Shown: positions 33,785 through 44,324 of the stretch, piece after piece | How positions within the stretch are numbered: position 1 is the first letter of the stretch | How the letters are laid out: each line of letters starts with the position of its first letter | Source: Phialocephala subalpina | Taxonomy: Eukaryota; Ascomycota; Leotiomycetes; Helotiales; Mollisiaceae | Length of the DNA: 64,000 nt | Direction: 5' to 3' | Assembly (NCBI GenBank): GCA_900073065.1 | Contig: FJOG01000033.1 | Span: 137,649 to 201,648, forward strand | The notes under the pieces: model-generated | What the model was told of the DNA's origin: nothing | Database searches by the model: none | The model's input: the letters and a program-made list of their open reading frames with translations, nothing else | Translations under genes and position numbers: made by a program

Positions 33785-35781
33785 TCAAACATCCAAGTCT
33801 CTGTCTTTGATAGTAAGGACAATTTGGGGCACGGTCCGGCTCTCGGCATGATCCAGAGCCTCCTGCGACGTGTACGCATCACTGTCTACTATGGTTCCGA
33901 AGAGTTTATCCATTTCTTCAAGTGCAAATGCTTTAGTTTCCGGCACCAAAAAATAGATGAAGGGAATTGACAGCGTTATGCAGGCAGCGAAAACGAAGTA
34001 CGTTCCAAATCCGATGTTCGAGATCATGTAGGGTACGCTGCGTGCGATGACGAAGTTCATCAGCCAATGCGTAGCTATACATATGGCCACGCCGACGCTC
34101 CGAATTCGAAGACTGGGTTAATTAGTACTGCGAATCTTTTGTAGAATTGGATCATTGGACGTACGGGAAGATTTCACTCGCGTAAATGAAGGGGATGCCA
34201 GCCCACGAGAAGCAAAATGCTGCGGCATAGATGTAAATCATCGCAGCTGCGGCTTCTCCAGCTGGGCTGACATGAGCGGCCGCAGCATTTGAACCTGTTT
34301 TCGGAGGGCTGAGCTTCACGAATACTCCCAGAAACCACATTGCAAATGCCTAGAATAAGAGGTCAGCAGATGGCCGCGGACGGCGAGAAGACCTTCATGC
34401 TTACGGCTACAGCACCACCCGACATCAACAATTTTGTACGTCCAATCCGGTCAACCAACCACCACATACTGATACATACTGCAATAAATCGCACAATTCC
34501 ATAAACTCCTGTCGAGAGGAGTACTGTGTTCTGACCAACCAAGCCAATAGACTTGAAGATTCTAGGTGAGTAGTACTTTTGATTAGTAAGCCAATGTTCT
34601 TCTAACTGGGGATGGTGGAGTTTGGTTTACATTTATTGCATTGCTTCCTGTCATTTGCTGGAAGACAAACAGCATCACACCAAGTGTGATCCGCCACCTA
34701 TTGCCGGGCAAGATAAGTTCCCGAAGTTTAGATAGAAGTCCTTCGCCATTAATGGCTAGTCTCTCTTGTTCAACTTGATGCTTAATCGCATGTATCTCGT
34801 CGACCACGTACTCGTGATCTGATGGGAGATTGCGCAGAGTGGCCAAGACTTTGCATGCTGATTCTTGATCCCTGCACCTAGCGATCCACCTGCGAGATCC
34901 CATCGTCAATCAACCATTGAACCTTGGATGTTGACACAGGGAGACAAACCTTGGGGACTCAGGAAGGAAGAACATCCCCACAATCAGCAAAATTCCTGGA
35001 ATCAATTGTATGGCGAACGGAATTCTCCACTGCGTCGAAGTTGGGGCTACATGGAGGTTGACGCCATAGTTGATCCAAAAGCCAATACAAGTTCCAGCCT
35101 GCGCGATAATTTCATAAAGACCAACAAGGCGGCCACGGATCAATGGTGGAGAAGCTTCGGCAATGTAGACAGGTATCACCATGGTCGCCGCACCCACCCC
35201 CTGACAACATCACCTAGTCAGCTCGATGCTCGAAGGCGGGTCTGAGTACCTTACAAGCCCACCTATAACCCTTCCCGCAATCAAAACGCCCGCGTTTCCC
35301 ATAGATGCTGTTTGCATGAGAGATCCAATACAGAATATGATACCAGTGAGTATTAAAGTTGGCTTTCGGCCAATCTTGTCTCCAAGCGGTGCGGCACTCA
35401 AAGCTCCAAAGAAACACCCTGCTTGCAGCGAAGAAACGATATTGGCCGAGAAGGCGTTGAGTCTGGACGCACTGGCATGCTCGAGACCGAAATCTCTAGT
35501 CTCTGGGTCAGCAGTAAAGCAGGTGAGAATGGGTGGACTTTGGTGGAGTAATGTTTTCGTTTCTGCAATGACTGCAACACTAACCTGATGAATGGCTTTA
35601 GGGTGATAGTTGTCCCAATGAATGCGAGATCATATCCAAAAATGAAAGCTCCCATGGAAGCGACCCAAGCGAGGGTGTAAACACGCTGGTTGTAGATGGC
35701 TGCTGGCGGTGGTGCCGTAGCTAGGGGTGAAACGTTGGCAGGCCTCATACTGTCAAATACTTGCTCGTTGATCGGGGACAC
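33785..35781 (-). CDS. MFS transporter, quinate/sugar-porter type
   Basis: A multi-exon gene with clean introns (for example 35584-35496, and one joining NAIN to YYSPRIF). The sugar-porter family pattern is clear: an N-terminal YNQRVYTLAWVASMGAFIFG helix, GYDLAFIGTT, NIVSSLQAGCFFGAL, GDKIGRKP, AGRVIGG then GVGAATMVIPVYIAEASPP, RGRLVGLYE, FWINYGV, PESPRW, VDRIGR, and PETKAFALEEMDKLF near the C-terminus. NINYG-type and GxxAFIGTT features resemble fungal quinate permeases (QutD-like), so aromatic-acid or hexose uptake with protons at the plasma membrane is likely; the substrate is inferred. About 12 membrane helices are accounted for. The start at 35781 is preferred; a second Met lies 11 codons later. 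No quinate-catabolism genes adjoin it. Confidence 0.85.
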
Positions 35782-37130
35782 TTTTCGAGGTTGAAAAGCA
35801 AGAGAGGTCCCCTTTTGCCACTTTCACCACACCTGTCTTTATATTTCCCCGCAGCCAATATTTCGTTCTTGTACAGATGTTGGGGTGGTACTGCAGCCGC
35901 ATTTCCGACAGAACGAACTTCTGTTTGGTCCGGCTAGCAAACGTCTGCCGTAAGATGTTCCACTACCAGAAATTTGTTCCCATGATTGATCTGTCCGCCG
36001 ATAGTATTGTACGATAGCTTCTCAGAAATTTGCAGGTCGAGAAGGGGGTAAGAGACAGGGTGAGAAATGCAATGCAGAGTTTGCTGACTGTAACTCAATT
36101 CAAGGACTTCCATTCAGGCTGACTGACTTACATCTAACTTATGTCATCTTATCATGGCAGAAGCAGCATCCGTGAATTGTCAAATCTATTCTATGAGGCG
36201 TCTTTAGCTTGCCCCTTCAAGGAGTGCAACATCTGCTTGACATGCTGTGCGCCGTCAACACGAGGACGCAATACAGTCACTCGAATTTCGTGACCTCGGA
36301 TCAAATCGTTGGAATCCCGCATCAACCTTGCTGTCAGCTTACAAGCCGTGTCTAGATGTTCGATGTAATCGCGCCCGTCGGCCGCCCGGCAGTTGTGCTA
36401 GGCCACACTTTGGATCTTGCCTCTCTGAGATGCTGCGTTGAGCAACTCAGATGAGAGTAGTCTTACAGTTCCAAACCATAAAAATACGGCAGAGTATACT
36501 GAGATGATAGGGATGACCGAATTTGGCGTCTCGTGTCAAAAGCTCCCTACTCATTGTTGCAGGTGCTTTGTGCAGTCAATGTGCAGTCAAATGCGCGACC
36601 AATGAGCGGAAAGCAATGCCGACATTCTGAACATTAAATTCAAACTGCGTCGAGAATTGTCCTATCACAGACCTGCACATTGAGTTGTACCAGGTACCCG
36701 GCGGTCGGGGATGGTCAGCTTCCAGGGGCGCGGGATATTTCTTAAGCGAGCAAGGGGTAAGCTTGGACTCGGACTTGGATTTGGAGATAATTGAAGAAGA
36801 CAACAAGAAGGAATGAAAGCACGTTTTCCATACTAAGGAGTGGCAGCAGGGTAACCTGCTCCACGAAGGAACACTAGGTTGGGCTTGTGCTAAAACGGCC
36901 TTCGTGCCGACTACAACACAGCATTGTCAAAGGCTATTGACAAACAATAAAACAAAATCATTAGAAGCTCACCCATCTATCATTTATCTCGCTAGTTGTG
37001 CCATTCGATGAGCGTTTGGAGCAGAAGAAATGTGGTTGGCTGAGGCGAAATCCCCACTAACTCAAACTTCAACCTCATTAATCTCAACTGTCTAAATCCT
37101 CTTAATCTGTCGCAAGTGCTCGCACTCTCG
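35782..37130. other. gene-free interval
   Basis: About 1.3 kb upstream of the transporter. Short frames only, no recognisable motif on either strand. Confidence 0.4.
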
Positions 37131-37349
37131 AACTATCTACTATAGATGGTAATTACGGTCAACTACAAGCCAGGAACGAAATTCGACATTTGAGCCTATT
37201 GCCAAGTTCTAGCTCTAATCCCATTAAATGCGGCCTCGCCCACGTGCGACGATGCGAGAAGGGTCAATATGATCAGGTATTGTCCTATATGTGGGGATCT
37301 GAAATCGATATGCAGCAATCTACTCAAAAAATTGCAGATCGTAGATAAT
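37131..37349 (+). pseudogene. partial tandem copy of a HET gene 5' end
   Basis: The frame NEIRHLSLLP ... GLAHVRRCEKGQYDQV LSYMWGSEID is the N-terminal start of a HET domain and then runs into a stop. About 180 bp are alignable with the segment at 37676 (DEIRLLSLLP ... YEALSYM). The rest of the gene is absent from this copy. It still has TGG at the Trp of SYMW, where the longer copy has TGA. Confidence 0.6.
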
Positions 37350-37675
37350 GATCAGCCGGCGTGCTGCGGCGCTTTGGTCAAGAATACCAAGTGTCAGACT
37401 GATAATATAGGATGTAGGTAAGAATGGGGGCATCAATTCTGCTTTAGCGAACACAAGGCAACTCCCCGGCCTCGGCAAGCGATCAGGCCCCAGAAAGTCA
37501 GGGTAGATAGAAGAAGACGATGGTAATGGCCAGGGCTGCTCTAAACAAAAGCTAATACGGGGCTAGCCCTCGAAAGTGGGAGGATGGTGCTGATATACGG
37601 GCTTCAAAGGTAGATCTACGATCGATAAAATATAAAAAACATCGGGATTTCTAATCTATTTAAATTGCGCTTTTT

Positions 37676-39401
37676 TTAGCCTATCTATTATAAATGGGTT
37701 TTATACTCAATTACACGACCGAGACGAAATTCGACTTTTGAGCTTGTTGCCAAGGTCCGGGTCAGATCTCGTCGCGTGCAACCTCACATATGTACGGCGA
37801 TCCGAGAAGCCTCAATATGAAGCATTATCCTATATGTGAGGCTCTGAGATCGACCAGAAAGTTATCGTGATCGGTGGGGAGATTCAGCTGATCAGGGACA
37901 ACCTGTGGACTGCACTCCACCACTTGCGTTACAGCGATCGACCTCGAGTCTTATGGGTGGACGCAATATGTATCAATCAAACAGATTCGACCGAGAGGAT
38001 TCACCAAATTGCACAGATGGGAAAGATATACAGCGAAGCTGACACGGTCATTGTCTAGTTGGGGAGGAAGACCGTTATAGCAAAGACGTATGCAAAGCTT
38101 TGAGAAAGAAGGCAGGCAAGGATGCATCCACGATTGCATTATGGGTGGCCAACTATCCAAGGAACTTCGATGGAATCGCTAATTTATGTTGGAGACGAGA
38201 CTGGAAAAGGCTATGGATAATTCAGGAAGTCATACTGGCTGCTAATTTGATTGTTCAATGTGGGGCCTGCGTTCTGTCCTGGGCAGCGTTCAACCAAATG
38301 CTTTTGGTGCTGACTCACGAATTTGAGATGCCAAGACAAAAGGGGGAAATTGAAGAGAATCAATTGCGCTCTAGCGTTTCTACTATCGTCCAAAGCACTT
38401 TTGAAGACAGCAGCGAGTTACTTTATTCTCTTCCCGCGATTACCGACAGAGCAGCACTGATGCTTTGCCGGGAACGTAGGGAAAGCAAATTCAGATCTTT
38501 CTCGAAAGACAGAACAATACTGGAGCTTGTCAGAAGATACAGGGAAGCTCAATGCGTGGATGTTAGAGACAAGATCTTTGGACTGCATGAATTCGCAGAA
38601 AGGTGTTGTAGGACTGCCGTTCCGGTGAACTACAGTTGTTCGGCGTTTGCTTTGTGCGGTTCAATCATGAGTCACCATTTCACTTGCCATTTTGAAGATG
38701 AAGATCACGAAAAGGTTTTTCTGGTATCCTAAGAACTACATCAGCTCATAATCAGAGGAGCTTGGGCCCAAAAGGACTTGATGAACCAATTCCCTATCGG
38801 AAATCCCTGGGAAAGCATGCCGAAGGAGGTAATTTCAACGGCGCATGCGGAAAATGGACGCCCATTCACAGTTAAAGGCAGGACAAGAGGCACCATCAGT
38901 TTTGTAACGAGTTCTACTATCAAGAACGTCCGGCCCGATGAATCGCTTTTCCTAGTGGACTTGTTAGAGAATTTGTGGCGGCCTCTACCAGAAATCATTA
39001 CTGCCATCAACGAAGGTATCGAAATAGTCAAGGGCGCGCCTTCGAATGTTGCTTTCGATAGTACCAGCATACAACCTAAAACTGGCCGAACTTTCGTTTC
39101 AGGGACCTCACTGCTTGACGGGAGGGGCGAAACTAAAATAAAGGAGATGTGGCGTGAGCTTCTTCCTTTCGTATCAAATATCCACCAAAAACGAAATGTA
39201 CATAACCACGTTCTGTTCCTTGGACGTGGTGGAGGAATAGGTCTTGCTCCGGACAATACCGAAGTTGGCGACATTCTATGCAAATTCAACAGCAACACAA
39301 GAGATATTTGGCGATTGCGCGGATATCTGGGACAAAATACATACTGGTTGGCAGGGAATTGCTTCTATACTCTGTTTATCGTAGGCCGAAAGATGAGATA
39401 G
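37676..39401 (+). pseudogene. HET-domain protein, multiply interrupted
   Basis: The translated order is DEIRLLSLLP, QYEALSYM-stop-GSEID, RVLWVDAICINQTDSTER, IAQMGKIYSEADTVIV-stop-LG, a frame change (loss of one G in a G run near 38065), then RDWKRLWIIQEVILA, CVDVRDKIFGL, a TAA at 38730-38732 with the same frame continuing as ELHQLIIRGAWAQKDL, and a C-terminus GLAPDNTEVGDILCKF to 39401. These are canonical HET landmarks spanning the usual length. Three nonsense codons (two at Trp positions, one at a likely Gln) plus one frameshift make it a clear pseudogene. Two ORFs of about 210 codons survive inside it but should not be read as separate proteins. Confidence 0.85.
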
Positions 39402-40351
39402 AGATCAAGATGGATATTATAGGCTTGCAAATCCTGAGTAGACCCTTTCAACTCTAGATCGTACTAAGAACGATCCTAGACTGAGATATCAATAAAGTAA
39501 AAGCAGAAGAATACAAAATCATTGCCAACATCAATGCGAAACAAAGATCACAAGTCCTCTCTCCCTATAGTGCAAATTTCTTCTCTACGATTTGACTCGC
39601 TTCCTACGTCTCAAATTCATTCATCCACCAACCAAGAAAGACATGGAACACTACAACAAGACAATAAGCACCCAACAACAAACCTCTGAAGCAGAGAGTA
39701 CGAATACCCACGGGGCACCAGCGCCGCTATCCGAAGCGAAACTCAACAGCCGAGAAGTCCAGCCCGTCAGCCCTGCTCCACTTCATCGAAATGGTTTAGA
39801 TGAGGCATTTATTTCCTGGGAGGAATTAGGAGCCCACTTGGAGTACTCGGGATAGTGTCTCTTGGCAGTTATTGCGATGTGCAACAAACTTGGGGTTGGG
39901 GAAGAAAAGACAAGATCTTAAGGGGGTGCGCCACGTGACCCATATACTTGTTACTGGGCAGGAAACGCGGACGACCTGCGAAGTGCCAGTTGATTGCAGA
40001 TGGAGAGAGGAATGAAGGCACGAAGGTGTTTGTGTTTGAGGCGCTTGCTGAGAGAAGTGGCACTTCGAGGGCTTCTCAAGGTTCGGTAAAAACTCCGTAC
40101 ATTGGGGGACAAATCTTGAAATTTAAGTCCGGAATCTTGAAATGGACCTTAAATAGCAATAGCCTGCTTTTGTCGTGGTAGCTTGGGAATGTTAAGGTCA
40201 CAACCTCATCGCTCCCATATTTGTCTCCATTGACTTCTGGTATCCTTTCCAGCGGCAGGGCAGAGCGACCTCTCATCTCCCCTACTTGCTCGACATAGCA
40301 TACTCGTCGTACTGCCACCTCCTCCCTCTGCTTCCGCAGCCTCGCATGGTT
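39402..40351. other. gene-free interval with one small ORF
   Basis: A frame starting MEHYNKTISTQQQTSEAEST at 39643 and ending at 39855 encodes a 70-residue hydrophilic peptide in a plausible start context; no family is recognised and coding status is doubtful. The rest is the 3' flank of the MAPEG gene. Confidence 0.25.
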
Positions 40352-40918
40352 TTACAATCTCTTCCCCGCCATAACCATCATCGTCAAACACGCAATATTC
40401 CCACTCCACCAACACAACGTCCTCAACCAACTCCACCTCTCCGTCTCAATCACCACATACGCAACCCCATACCCCAACCTCGCAACCGTATACACAACCA
40501 TCAACCCATTCAACATCGGCATCGATACGCCTGCATGCAACGCAAGCAGAGTCCCAGCGACGAAAAGCGTATACCCCTCAACACAATTCTCATGACCCGC
40601 CTGCCACCTCTTCACCATCGCCAACTGCCTCTGTGTCAACTTCCCATCCTTAACCATCTTCTTCCCATACTTTCCCAGATCCTCTCTCGGAGCAGAATTG
40701 TGATCGAATTTATAGTAGCCTTTGATGAAGCGCGTGGACATGAAGGCGTATGCGTGGAGGAAATTCCAGATTAGGAATGACGATGCAAGACTTGCCGGGG
40801 GAGGGGAGGTGGGAGAAAGATCGCGAAGGCCGAGGGTTGTCAGGAGGGAGGAGGACCTTGTGTAAACATGATTAGCTAGAATTCTTGAGATCGGGGGGAG
40901 ATGAGAAGGCGCTCACAT
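40352..40918 (-). CDS. MAPEG-family membrane protein, split start codon
   Basis: Residues of the long exon (RQLAMVKRWQAGHENCVEGY, then hydrophobic helices) match the MAPEG fold (microsomal glutathione transferase/eicosanoid enzymes), with its RxxxxHxNxxE signature; four membrane helices are expected. The open frame extends upstream of the internal MSTRF without another ATG. A gtgagc donor at 40916 and an acaag acceptor at 40857 join AT to G, creating ATG TCC TCC, so the initiator is split by the intron: exons 40918-40917 and 40856-40352, 507 nt, 168 residues. The alternative is initiation at MSTRFIKGYY (40741), which would lose the first helix. The substrate is unknown; a glutathione-linked detoxification role in the ER membrane is family-level inference. 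Confidence 0.75.
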
Positions 40919-41361
40919 TTTCTTTCCTGTTGCTGCAATAGTGGTTGGCGATATACTGGAGCCGATGAAAAGCAATTGAGACTGAAGATGAATATCATGT
41001 ATCGAAGATCACAAGTACCTCGGACATTCTTATCTGTTGCAGAAAGCTTGCGCTTGACGTAGCATCAACGACTAGATCTTCTAGTCTCGGGACTGGCAGG
41101 ACCCGGCTCAAATTGAGTTTCTCAGCCTCGCATCCATCGCGCATAGCCTTGCGACCCGCGGAAGATCATCACAAGGATATCGTCAAGGACGCCATGCGAT
41201 TGATGGAGCAAGGAAAGGTGGCTCAAGACTCTTCATTCAATCTTACAACGCTCGCAAAGACTCTATCTATCATACAAACAACAAAAGTGAGAAGTCCGCC
41301 AAAAGCAGGGGTATCAGAAAAACGCTATCAAAACGCAACGCAAAAGACTTCCCTTCTACTT

Positions 41362-43530
41362 CTACACTTCATAATAGTAATCATCGTCCAAACCCTCCCT
41401 ACTTGGGACGACGCCAGCGCCTTCAGGAGGTCCTCCATATCCATCATCTAATCGCACGTTCAGGAGTCGAATCTTGAGTCCGTATTCACTGACCAGGGTG
41501 ACTAGCTTGTTCGTCTCTGCTGTTATGGGAGCTTGGTTTAGAAGCATGAGGAGACCATCTAGCCATTCTGATGCAGCGCTATGGCTTGTGGGTGTCAAGG
41601 TCAGGATCGCTCGCTCGACTTGCTCTTTTTTCGAATTCGAGTGCTGAGATTTGTCGTCGCCTTCTAGGACGAAGCTGTTGATGGTGATTTTGGTAGAACT
41701 CTGTTTCTGATTCCTCGATGGAGATCTGAGTGTTGATGAGCTAGAAATGCTCGATGTATCATCACTTGTCGCGGAAACATTCGACACAACGGAGCTGATG
41801 GTGCTAAGATCGATCTTTTCTGCAAGGTCGTTGAGAGGAGGGTCCTTCGTCATCTGCGAGCCAAAATCCGCATAGTGAAGATATCTTCGGTTGTGAGAGA
41901 GCTTCACGAATCGCCATGCAGCATTGGATGTCCTTGGTCCGTTCCGATATCCATCATCCATGCTGCTCTTGTATTGGACAGACCTGGGAAACCATGCTCC
42001 ATCAAGAAGACATCTCACTCGCTGTTCCTTGACGAATTGCAGAGCTTCATTCTTGAGCTCATCTCGTACTTGCAAGAGATGTTGTCCCCACTCATCTTCG
42101 AATGTTATTTCCAACAACTCCATCTGCAGTTCTCTGAGACGATTGTAGTCGAACTCTGCGAGCTCTTCCTCGACTTCTGAGACATCCTTGGTTCGTGCAG
42201 CTTGTCCGACAACCTGTTCCACCAGTATGCGAACCAATTCTGCAACCTTGTTAAAATCGTCCTGCGTAGCTCCTGTCGCCTTCCATAGCCGGAAAAAAGC
42301 CTGCAGACTTGCTCCATGCAAACGAGACCATTGTAAGAGTAGTGGCTTGAAGACTTTGTCGTAGTTTTTCATGCCGTCTAAAACAAGATACCTTTTCGAG
42401 TCCTCCACATCCGACTTCTCAACTTCGAAGTGATCGTATAATATCATCGTAACCGTCAAGCTCACGCGAGCAAACGGACATCGGTCGCTAAGTGGTCTGG
42501 ATGATTGTTCGAGAAGCAGCTTTTGGAACCCATCCTCGTATTTCCGCACGTAGTCCGTAAGGTCCATCATTCCAAGGAAGCCAGTCTCGTCAAATTCCCA
42601 TGCTGGGCTCTCTGTCTCGAAACCCAATCGTCGCCACTTTTCGGGGTTGTGCCGTCTGCTGCCCTTCTTTCCGTTCTCTTGCAATTCCTCCACCCTCGAA
42701 CCACCGTTCTGATGTCCCCGTTCTGGCGCACTCGACAGATGCAATCCCTTCAATGCCCTTCTATGATCTGGCTTCTCCAAATCCACTCTCACCTCTCTCC
42801 ATTTCTTCAACAGAACTTTCGTCAGAGCCTGGAACTCTAGCAGAGGGTGTGCGAGGTCCTGCAGCGCAGAACTTTGCATGAGAATGTATGCTGCCTTGAT
42901 AACTCCCAGATCCTGCAGTCGTTTGATAAACTTCGGCCATTCCTCTCCCGTAGCAGCAACTTTTCCCGTGTCACTCTTCCCCGTTTCGCTAATAGCATCC
43001 CTCATCAAAGCATTCAGCAGCATCAGAGCATTCGCGCACAATGCATGGTCCGCAGAATTGAGCTGTGAAACCACCATTTCAAAGAATTGAGGGTATACTG
43101 CAATGGCAGGTTTCAATGCTCGGAAACCAAAGTTGCTTGGGATCTTTATATCGCCTCGACCAGATTGTGGATGGCTAACGATGGCGACCAATATTGACAT
43201 TGCCCCTCGCAGGATGTTGACCAAAGGATGAGTAACAATGAGTTCGACAACGCGTTCTACCAATTCTCCTGCCCCAGCAGCCTCAAATATATCCCATCCC
43301 ATGTCCACTTCCAGCAGACGGCTCAGTGATTGTAACGAGTATGCCAGTGTGTTCCCTCCAGTTGTCATGATCAATCGCCGCAAGACATTGAGACCGCCAG
43401 AGGATATGAATGCATCTGCGAACGCAGGATCGTTGATCGAAGATTGCAATTTGAACACAGCCATCTTGCGCATCGCATCTTCATCGCTGGATAGACGCCC
43501 AAGAAGGGCGGGGATATCTGCTTGATCCAT
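41362..43530 (-). CDS. ELMO/CED-12 family protein
   Basis: A single exon of 722 residues. The N-terminal half is helical, armadillo-like (ALLGRLSSDEDAMRKMAVFK onward), typical of ELMO proteins. The ELMO domain follows, with WEFDETGFLGMMDLTDYVR and HGASLQAFFRLW. The C-terminal part, from RVRCLLDGAWFPR through RRYLHYADFG, fits the PH domain, and the tail ends GLDDDYYYEV with a proline/glycine stretch. In animals ELMO works with DOCK exchange factors to activate Rac. In filamentous fungi the orthologue is expected to act with a DOCK-type protein in polar growth; that is inference. The frame is intact and long, with ordinary codon use. Confidence 0.88.
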   Translation of the reverse strand: MDQADIPALLGRLSSDEDAMRKMAVFKLQSSINDPAFADAFISSGGLNVLRRLIMTTGGNTLAYSLQSLSRLLEVDMGWDIFEAAGAGELVERVVELIVTHPLVNILRGAMSILVAIVSHPQSGRGDIKIPSNFGFRALKPAIAVYPQFFEMVVSQLNSADHALCANALMLLNALMRDAISETGKSDTGKVAATGEEWPKFIKRLQDLGVIKAAYILMQSSALQDLAHPLLEFQALTKVLLKKWREVRVDLEKPDHRRALKGLHLSSAPERGHQNGGSRVEELQENGKKGSRRHNPEKWRRLGFETESPAWEFDETGFLGMMDLTDYVRKYEDGFQKLLLEQSSRPLSDRCPFARVSLTVTMILYDHFEVEKSDVEDSKRYLVLDGMKNYDKVFKPLLLQWSRLHGASLQAFFRLWKATGATQDDFNKVAELVRILVEQVVGQAARTKDVSEVEEELAEFDYNRLRELQMELLEITFEDEWGQHLLQVRDELKNEALQFVKEQRVRCLLDGAWFPRSVQYKSSMDDGYRNGPRTSNAAWRFVKLSHNRRYLHYADFGSQMTKDPPLNDLAEKIDLSTISSVVSNVSATSDDTSSISSSSTLRSPSRNQKQSSTKITINSFVLEGDDKSQHSNSKKEQVERAILTLTPTSHSAASEWLDGLLMLLNQAPITAETNKLVTLVSEYGLKIRLLNVRLDDGYGGPPEGAGVVPSREGLDDDYYYEV

Positions 43531-44324
43531 CGTGTCGCGTGTCGTCGCGGTCGACGAGTGAATGCTGTCAGTCTTTCGAGGCAGAGATATTTCTTTTTAT
43601 CTTCGACATCAGTGGTGACAATGGCCGAGGGACATTCGAAGGAGGCTTTTCGAGTCGTTGCGATGCAATGTCTTGGGATTGTTCGTTGTTTTCGAGACAG
43701 AATTTTGAAGTTTCCAGTCGGGGCTATCGCGCGTCGGATTTGGAAGGTCCGTGCGAGCTCAGGGGCTGTGGAGGTTTTCTGGGGCCATCCTATTCGTCTC
43801 CGTCCCCTTTTCACGACATCCATTGCAAGCTACAGTACAAACATACAAACATGTTCGACCTGGGATCACGGATTGACGCCATGCATTGCTCCTGCGAGCT
43901 CGCTCCGCAGTACGGAAGGTTCTGCTCATTTCAAATTTTTCTTCCTGCTTCAAGCAAGTGCCCATGCATCACGAGATTCCTCTCTAAGTGGGGTGAACCT
44001 CATTCCTCGGTGTTACAGCATCAGTGGCCATCTTTGGATGAGTCTGCTAATGCCAGTGATTGGAGGACAATACATTGTCATGTCTTTGCTAAACTGCAAC
44101 CGGAAGCTCTCTTTATCTCTCTCTAGCCGTCATATGCGCTCAGGTCCCGATCAACAAAGCGCCAGTCCCGCAGACCGAAGCGTCGACTTTCGTGGGCCTT
44201 GCTTCATGGTTGTATATTCATGCACGGAACTTCTGGATCTGATCTGTACCACGATCGAATCTGCGTTTCATGTTTTGGACTTTGATCACCTTCAGTCGGA
44301 CGAGCGTCGAGATTCACCAGCATC
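43531..44324. other. gene-free interval
   Basis: Long plus-strand frames here (up to 287 codons) overlap one another, have no domain, and their composition fits noise. The interval lies upstream of the ELMO gene and of the kinase relic. Confidence 0.4.

Noticed and set aside
40286..40774. 162-codon plus-strand ORF rich in His, Pro and Arg
   Set aside because: Shadow of the MAPEG exon on the other strand.
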